Assembly (NCBI GenBank): GCA_964353225.1
Contig: CAYGVA010000074.1
Span: 1 to 17,626, forward strand
Source: PCC-6406 sp964353225
Lineage (GTDB): Bacteria; Cyanobacteriota; Cyanobacteriia; Phormidesmidales; Phormidesmidaceae
Direction of reading: 5' to 3'
DNA length: 17,626 bases
Shown here: in pieces, positions 13,799 through 17,626 of the stretch
How the letters are laid out: every line of letters starts with the position of its first letter
Position numbering within the stretch: the stretch's first letter is position 1
Position numbers and translations under genes: made by a program
The notes under the pieces: model-generated
What the model saw: only the letters and a program-made list of their open reading frames with translations
Databases searched by the model: none
Told to the model about the DNA's origin: nothing

Positions 13799-14617
13799 CT
13801 ATCGTTCACAAACATGGGTGGGGTCGTCGGCTTTTTCGGCATATTCCAGCCCTTGGGCCAGTCGCCAAGCAAAAATGGCGGGCAAGCCTTTCTCAACAAT
13901 GGCGGCGCAGGTTTTAGCGTAGTCGTATTCAACTTCGCGGAACTCAGCTGCTTGGGTGTCGGTGTCGTAGACGACGTAGGTGGCATTGGGCCGACCGTGG
14001 CGGGGTTCGCCGACGGAACCCGCATTGATGATGCGCTTGAGGGGGGCTGGCTGGCTGGGGGAGTGGATGGCTGAATCGGCGGGTGCGTGCAGGACTTTCA
14101 GAGCAAGATCACTGTTTTCCAGGTGACGCACGTAGGGGACGTGGGTGTGGCCGCAGAAAAGGGTATCGGCTCCCGTGGCCAGAACCCGTTCTAGGGCAAT
14201 GAACGCACTGGTGTCGGGCAGCAAATATTCGTGCTGGCTCTGGGGACTGCCGTGGACGAAGCACAGATTTTCCGCTTGCAGGGTCAGAGGGAGTTCAGCC
14301 AGATAGGTGCGGGTTTCGGGGGTGACTTCCCGATTCGTCCATTCATGGGCCAGATGACCCCGAGTTTCCGCCAGCAACGAGGGATAGCTGCAGTCGCAGG
14401 CATTTAGCCCATCAACGATATCCTCATCCCAACAGCCCTGGCAGGTGGGAATGTCGAGTTCGCGAATGCGGGCAACGACTTCATTGGGATAGGGACCATA
14501 ACCCACCAGATCGCCGAGGCAGAAGATCTGGTCAACGGATTGCTGGTCAATGTCCCGCAGAACGGCCTCCAAGGCTTCTAGATTGCTGTGAATACAGGAC
14601 AGAACAGCGATGTTCAT
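13799..14617 (-). CDS. Metallophosphoesterase-fold protein with Cys-substituted metal site
   Basis: The 272 residues show the calcineurin-like fold in the YfcE/MJ0936-type order. Motif I is SCIHSN, with Cys8 where Asp is expected and His10 kept. Motif II is GDLVGYGPYP (Asp36). Motif III is GCWDE (61-65), with Cys62 for the Asn ligand and Trp63 for the catalytic His. Motif IV is VHGS (His122). Motif V is GHTHVP (His157, His159). Cys59, Cys74 and Cys76 add further thiols. The metal centre would be Cys/His/Asp rather than Asp/Asn/His. Its ATG overlaps the stop of the CobW-like gene (ATGA). Because the missing residues are those needed for hydrolysis, it may bind or sense zinc or iron, or act on another substrate. 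Confidence 0.9.
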   Translation of the reverse strand: MNIAVLSCIHSNLEALEAVLRDIDQQSVDQIFCLGDLVGYGPYPNEVVARIRELDIPTCQGCWDEDIVDGLNACDCSYPSLLAETRGHLAHEWTNREVTPETRTYLAELPLTLQAENLCFVHGSPQSQHEYLLPDTSAFIALERVLATGADTLFCGHTHVPYVRHLENSDLALKVLHAPADSAIHSPSQPAPLKRIINAGSVGEPRHGRPNATYVVYDTDTQAAEFREVEYDYAKTCAAIVEKGLPAIFAWRLAQGLEYAEKADDPTHVCER

Positions 14618-15363
14618 GCCACCTCCTGGGGAATAGCGTCTTTGAGGGCCGCTTGATGGGCGGCGAGGAGCGAGTCGGAAAGGTAGCAGTCTTTTAAGGT
14701 GGTGGCGATTGCTCCTTCATCCAGCCCATGGCCCACCACCTCGATGCCGCTAAAGCGCTGGGGCCGTCCCTGCACCCAATGGGGCAGCTTGAGTTCGGTG
14801 TAGGCGCTACCGGGCAAGCTGTTCACAAAATCAAAGTGGAAGGCTTGGCCATCGGCCAACTCAAAAATCCCCTTAGCCCGATGCACCTTGCCATAGGCTC
14901 CCTGGACCAGCTCTTGCCAAAAAGTATCCAGGCTAGGCGGGTCAAACACTTGGCCACTGAGGGGAGCCCGCCAAAGCTGCGCCGATTGCAGGTCCAGGGT
15001 GGATGGATTGCCGCGAATCACCTGATCGGCCCACAGTTGCCAGCCCGCCTCCTGATTTTCCTCAGCCACCAGCGCAATCCGGCGGTGGGGTATGTGTTTG
15101 AGCAGCGGCATGTCTATTTCGAGCTGAAAGCCCAATTCGAGATAAACGGGCATTCCCGCCCCTAGGCGCTGTAGCAGCTCCGCTTCAGGCTGTCGATGGA
15201 AGATTTCGACCTGGGGCAACCGGGTCGCGACCCGAGTCGCATCAATCGGGACCGAGCCAACCCCCGGCGCGACATAAACAGCAGGGGCTGACATCTGAGC
15301 CAGCTCCTGAAGAATCCAGGTGGTTTTGCCTGCGCCGCAGGGGCCAGCGACGACGGTGATCAT
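14614..15363 (-). CDS. CobW-like P-loop protein lacking CxCC
   Basis: The 249 residues begin with a P-loop GPCGAGKTT (7-15). They end with a recognisable CobW C-terminal domain: GAYGKVHRAKGIFELADG (155-172), FHFDFVNS and RFSGIEVVGHGLDEGAI (203-219). Between these the COG0523 hallmarks are missing. There is no GCxCC metal motif and no NKxD guanine-specificity motif, and the G-domain is shortened to about 130 residues (COG0523 proteins are about 320 or more). It is therefore a minimal, divergent relative that may bind nucleotide without the usual metal site. It starts 19 bases from the Zur-type box and heads a three-gene operon with overlapping or nearly touching ends. Confidence 0.82.
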   Translation of the reverse strand: MITVVAGPCGAGKTTWILQELAQMSAPAVYVAPGVGSVPIDATRVATRLPQVEIFHRQPEAELLQRLGAGMPVYLELGFQLEIDMPLLKHIPHRRIALVAEENQEAGWQLWADQVIRGNPSTLDLQSAQLWRAPLSGQVFDPPSLDTFWQELVQGAYGKVHRAKGIFELADGQAFHFDFVNSLPGSAYTELKLPHWVQGRPQRFSGIEVVGHGLDEGAIATTLKDCYLSDSLLAAHQAALKDAIPQEVA

Positions 15364-15381
15364 GGGCTTGCAAAGCGGTAA

Positions 15382-15396
15382 CGATAATCATTATCA
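15382..15396. promoter_or_regulatory. Zur-type operator shared by divergent genes
   Basis: CGATAATCATTATCA (15382-15396) contains the perfect palindrome GATAATCATTATC and departs from the cyanobacterial Zur consensus TGATAATNATTATCA at a single end base. It lies in the 73-base gap between the leftward CobW-like gene (start 15363) and the rightward oxidoreductase gene (start 15437), so one repressor could silence both directions. Fur binding cannot be excluded by sequence. Confidence 0.85.
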
Positions 15397-15436
15397 TATT
15401 GCTCGCATTCTCTTTGAGCAACCACAGTCAACCGTT

Positions 15437-16744
15437 ATGGCTCAGTCGCAGACGGATATTGCCGTCATTGGGGCCGGACCGCAGGCCCTCACCCTGGTGA
15501 CCCACATCTTGCAAAAGAAGGCGAAATTGCGCGATCGCATCCAGGTGTTTGACCCCAGCGGCACCTGGATGACCCAGTGGCAGCAACAGTTTGCGGCTCA
15601 GGAAATTGCGGATTTAAGGTCGCCTGCGGTCCATCATCCCGACCCCAATGCCCATGCCCTGAGAACCTTCGCCGAGGGACGCTATCACGAGCTACATTCG
15701 CCCTATGACCGGCCTGGTACGGGCTTGTTTCAAGAATTCTGCGACACGGTGGTGCAGCGTTGGCAGTTGCAAGACCGGGTTATTCCGGCTCAAGTGACGC
15801 GATTGGAGCCCCTATCAAAACGACCGTCCCGGTTTCGGTTAACCCTCTCCACAGGGGAGACCCTACTGGCTCGACGGGTCGTGATCGCGACGGGCGGTGG
15901 CCAGCCCCATTGGCCCGCTTGGACCCAACCAGTCAAGGCGATCGCTCCCTCAGAACGGCTTTGCCATGCCAGTCAGGTGCGGTTGCCTGCCCTGGGTTCA
16001 CTCGTGGGTGAAACCGTGCTGATTGTGGGGAGTGGCTTAACCAGTGGACATTTGGCCGCCGGGGCGGTGAAGCGTGGGGCCAAGGTGGTGATGATGGCGC
16101 GGCGCACCTTTCAAGAAAAGCTGTTTGATGCCGAGCCGGGGTGGCTAGGACCCAAGTATCTGAAAGGCTTCCACGCCGAACCGGATATGGAAGCCCGCTG
16201 GCAGATGGTGCAGCAAGCCCGCAATGGTGGCTCCCTCACGCCCGCTGTCATGACCCAATTGCGGAAATTGGAACGGAACGGGCACGTCACCTTTTATGAG
16301 TATTGTCAGGTAGCGGATGCTCAGTGGAAAGACGATGCCTGGAACGTTTGCTGCGACAACCATGCAGCCCATGATTGCATCGCCCATCAACCCATTCACC
16401 GCATCTGGCTCGCCACGGGAACGACGCTGGATATACAAACCCATCCCCTGTTGGCAGATATCTGGAAGCGCCACCCCATCGCCACCGTCAATGGCCTGCC
16501 CGTGCTGGATGAACACCTGCGTTGGCCGGGGTGCGAACTGTTTTTGATGGGGCCTTGGGCCGCCCTGCGGGTTGGCCCGGTGGCGCGGAATTTATTTGGG
16601 GGAAAGCTGGCCTGCGACAGAATCGTGCCCGCCCTCACCAAGGCCACCCTATCGTTCGCTAGCGGCTCCGCTCACGGCTCAAAATTCTGCACGCCCTCAG
16701 CCACGATCAGGAACTCTGTGTCTGCGATATCGCCACTCTGCTAA
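15437..16744 (+). CDS. FAD/NAD(P)-binding oxidoreductase (lysine N6-hydroxylase-like fold)
   Basis: The start at 15437 is preferred over an upstream ATG at 15320, because that one would overlap the divergent gene and the operator, and the Rossmann strand begins right after this Met. The 435 residues contain an FAD-binding GAGPQA (12-17), DLRSPAVHHPDP and SPYDRPGTGLFQEFC as in N-hydroxylase-like flavoproteins, ATGGGQP (151-157), and a second dinucleotide fold IVGSGLTSG (196-204) with Arg222/Arg223 suited to NADPH. The substrate is unknown. The conserved part ends near residue 400 (RIVPAL). The last 35 residues lie out of frame over the start of a truncated ArsR gene and are probably not native. 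Confidence 0.87.
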   Translation: MAQSQTDIAVIGAGPQALTLVTHILQKKAKLRDRIQVFDPSGTWMTQWQQQFAAQEIADLRSPAVHHPDPNAHALRTFAEGRYHELHSPYDRPGTGLFQEFCDTVVQRWQLQDRVIPAQVTRLEPLSKRPSRFRLTLSTGETLLARRVVIATGGGQPHWPAWTQPVKAIAPSERLCHASQVRLPALGSLVGETVLIVGSGLTSGHLAAGAVKRGAKVVMMARRTFQEKLFDAEPGWLGPKYLKGFHAEPDMEARWQMVQQARNGGSLTPAVMTQLRKLERNGHVTFYEYCQVADAQWKDDAWNVCCDNHAAHDCIAHQPIHRIWLATGTTLDIQTHPLLADIWKRHPIATVNGLPVLDEHLRWPGCELFLMGPWAALRVGPVARNLFGGKLACDRIVPALTKATLSFASGSAHGSKFCTPSATIRNSVSAISPLC

Positions 16745-16899
16745 ACGCTAAAGTCGCCACCGCCTCCAATCATCTGCGTAAACTACGGGATTTGAAGATT
16801 CTCAAATATCGCAATGATGGCAAACTGGCCTACTATTCATTGCACGATCTACGGGTCTCCGAAATTCTCAACTATTCACTGAGAAAATTAGTGGATTGA
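16663..16899 (+). pseudogene. ArsR/SmtB-family metal sensor, truncated at the N-terminus
   Basis: The frame (stop upstream at 16660) reads from LKILHALSHDQELCVCDIA through the recognition helix ATASNHLRKLRDLKILKY and the wing NDGKLAYYSLHDLRVSEIL to a normal C-terminus at 16899. The ELCVCD motif is the alpha-3 metal site of CadC/ArsR-type repressors. The alpha-5 zinc site is poor, since Arg replaces the His expected after HDL. The usual 30-40 N-terminal residues and any start codon are missing. The first 67 bases are overlapped by the oxidoreductase tail in another frame. The junction around 16645-16677 (CGCTAGCGGCTCCGCTCACG) looks like a deletion or insertion scar. It is probably inactive unless translated from a non-standard start. 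Confidence 0.82.
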
Positions 16900-16921
16900 G
16901 ATTTTCAGAAAGTGAGAAGAT

Positions 16922-16982
16922 GGCTAACGCTTCGCATCAGCAGCCTGGCGTTAGCCAGGTCCGCTGCATGTGCTTGTTATGC
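16922..16982 (-). other. Integron attC-like recombination site
   Basis: Read on the minus strand, the site begins GCATAACAAGC and ends GAAGCGTTAGCC, the classic TAACAA...GCGTTA ends of attC sites. Between them CCTGGC-TAAC-GCCAGG forms the central stem, and GCAG/CTGC and CAT/ATG continue it with a CGGA bulge on one side only, as in the extrahelical bases of attC. The length is 61 bases, within the known range. The stop codon of the methyltransferase lies inside the first core site, the usual cassette arrangement. Confidence 0.72.
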
Positions 16983-17624
16983 TTTAAGTAATTTCTTTGC
17001 TGCAACAAAATAGCTAGATGCTCCTTTGAATATTTCTTCGGAATCAATGGCCTCGAATTCTCCTTTTGCTAACAAAATGTCTATGTCAGTACTTTTTATT
17101 CTTCTAATTGGAATGGGAATTACTCCAAACTTACACAATATCCGAACCAGCTGTATCTGGAGATTAACTAAAAATGACATCTTTTGCCCTAAGCAAGGCG
17201 TTATAGAAATAAATAAGCCGTCAGGCTTTAATAAGTCATTTGTTCGATGCACAATATCTTGCGGATTGGATACTGTGTGCAACATGTTGAAGGCCAGAAT
17301 CACATCAAACGAATCATCTTGAAATTTGTCTTCAAATAAATCCGCCTTTTCGAAGGTTGCATTTTCAATTTTACTAACAACTGCTTTCTCTTTTGCTATC
17401 CGAATCATCTCAGATGAGATATCGATACCTTGTATTTCTTTCACTAGACTGGAAAACTCACAGGATGCTGTGCCGGTTCCGCATCCATAATCCATAACAA
17501 TATGACTATCTTTGAGGTGCTTTTTGGTGTTTTCCCTTGCCTTTTTATGGATGTATTCAAAACGCTCCTCTGTCTTGTCATAATTTTTTGAAGCTTTATT
17601 CCAAAAATCTTCGGGTTTATTCAT
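16977..17624 (-). CDS. Class I SAM-dependent methyltransferase, probable integron gene cassette
   Basis: The 215 residues are complete from the ATG at 17624 to the stop inside the attC-like site. SAM-binding motif I is VMDYGCGTGTA (about 43-53), the acidic end of strand 2 is GIDISSEMI (about 67-75), motif II is KADLF, then SFDVILAFNMLH and the post-III segment LLKPDGLFISIT. A hydrophobic patch (SFLVNLQIQLVRILCKFG) follows. It is strongly AT-rich with no GCGATCGC sites, unlike the native genes. Orientation relative to the attC site is that of a cassette whose next member would lie at lower coordinates. The substrate is unknown; small-molecule methylation is typical of this UbiE-like type. Confidence 0.88.
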   Translation of the reverse strand: MNKPEDFWNKASKNYDKTEERFEYIHKKARENTKKHLKDSHIVMDYGCGTGTASCEFSSLVKEIQGIDISSEMIRIAKEKAVVSKIENATFEKADLFEDKFQDDSFDVILAFNMLHTVSNPQDIVHRTNDLLKPDGLFISITPCLGQKMSFLVNLQIQLVRILCKFGVIPIPIRRIKSTDIDILLAKGEFEAIDSEEIFKGASSYFVAAKKLLKA

Positions 17625-17626
17625 TG

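Noticed and set aside
15320..15436. Upstream start of the flavoprotein at 15320
   Set aside because: It would add 39 residues translated from the divergent gene and the operator, ahead of the natural Rossmann-fold start.
1..17626. CRISPR arrays, tRNA or rRNA genes
   Set aside because: No regularly spaced repeat array, tRNA cloverleaf or rRNA sequence was recognised on either strand.

Overview
The window reads as chromosomal DNA of a cyanobacterium. The HIP1 octamer GCGATCGC and its extended forms recur inside nearly every native gene. There is an orphan CcmK-type carboxysome shell protein, and the metal-efflux locus has the Synechocystis NrsR/NrsS-type arrangement. The native part is GC-rich; two AT-rich islands (about 12040-12720 and 16900 to the window end) look imported.

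Layout. (1) 1-390: 3' part of a Fur-family repressor. (2) 391-1369: a non-coding, repeat-rich stretch with an inverted-repeat element, a MITE-like element and a decayed copy of the 3' end of the WD40 gene found at 7.6-8.6 kb. (3) 1370-7399: a heavy-metal (probably nickel) efflux locus. A minimal membrane-anchored adaptor and a CzcA/NrsA-type RND pump are divergent from an OmpR-type response regulator and a sensor kinase with a His-rich periplasmic patch. (4) 7568-9781: a COG0523 (CobW-type) metallochaperone GTPase followed by a WD40 protein, preceded by a near-perfect Fur/Zur-type operator. (5) 10010-11302: an aminotransferase-fold enzyme closely resembling 2,2-dialkylglycine decarboxylase. 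(6) 11424-11735: an orphan CcmK-like shell protein with an unusual pore loop. (7) 11740-13060: repeats, an AT-rich GNAT acetyltransferase, a cluster of nested palindromes and a possible gene remnant. (8) 13065-16744: a compact divergent locus around a second Zur-type operator. To the left run a CobW-like P-loop protein without the CxCC motif and two tandem metallophosphoesterase-fold proteins whose metal ligands are altered. To the right runs an FAD/NAD(P)-binding oxidoreductase. (9) 16663-16899: an N-terminally truncated ArsR/SmtB regulator overlapping the oxidoreductase 3' end out of frame. (10) 16922-17624: a methyltransferase gene ending in an integron attC-like site, so probably a gene cassette.

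Working model. Three of the loci concern transition metals: Fur-family regulator, COG0523 proteins, RND efflux with its two-component system, and a SmtB remnant. The two palindromic operators (9808-9826 and 15382-15396) suggest a common Zur/Fur regulon joining the CobW-WD40 pair to the four-gene divergent module at 13.1-16.7 kb. That module is the best candidate for an undescribed system: a metallochaperone-like protein, a metallophosphoesterase with Cys in place of Asp/Asn ligands, a second degenerate phosphoesterase and a flavoprotein, all apparently under metal-starvation control. All functions here are read from sequence motifs; no database search was possible.
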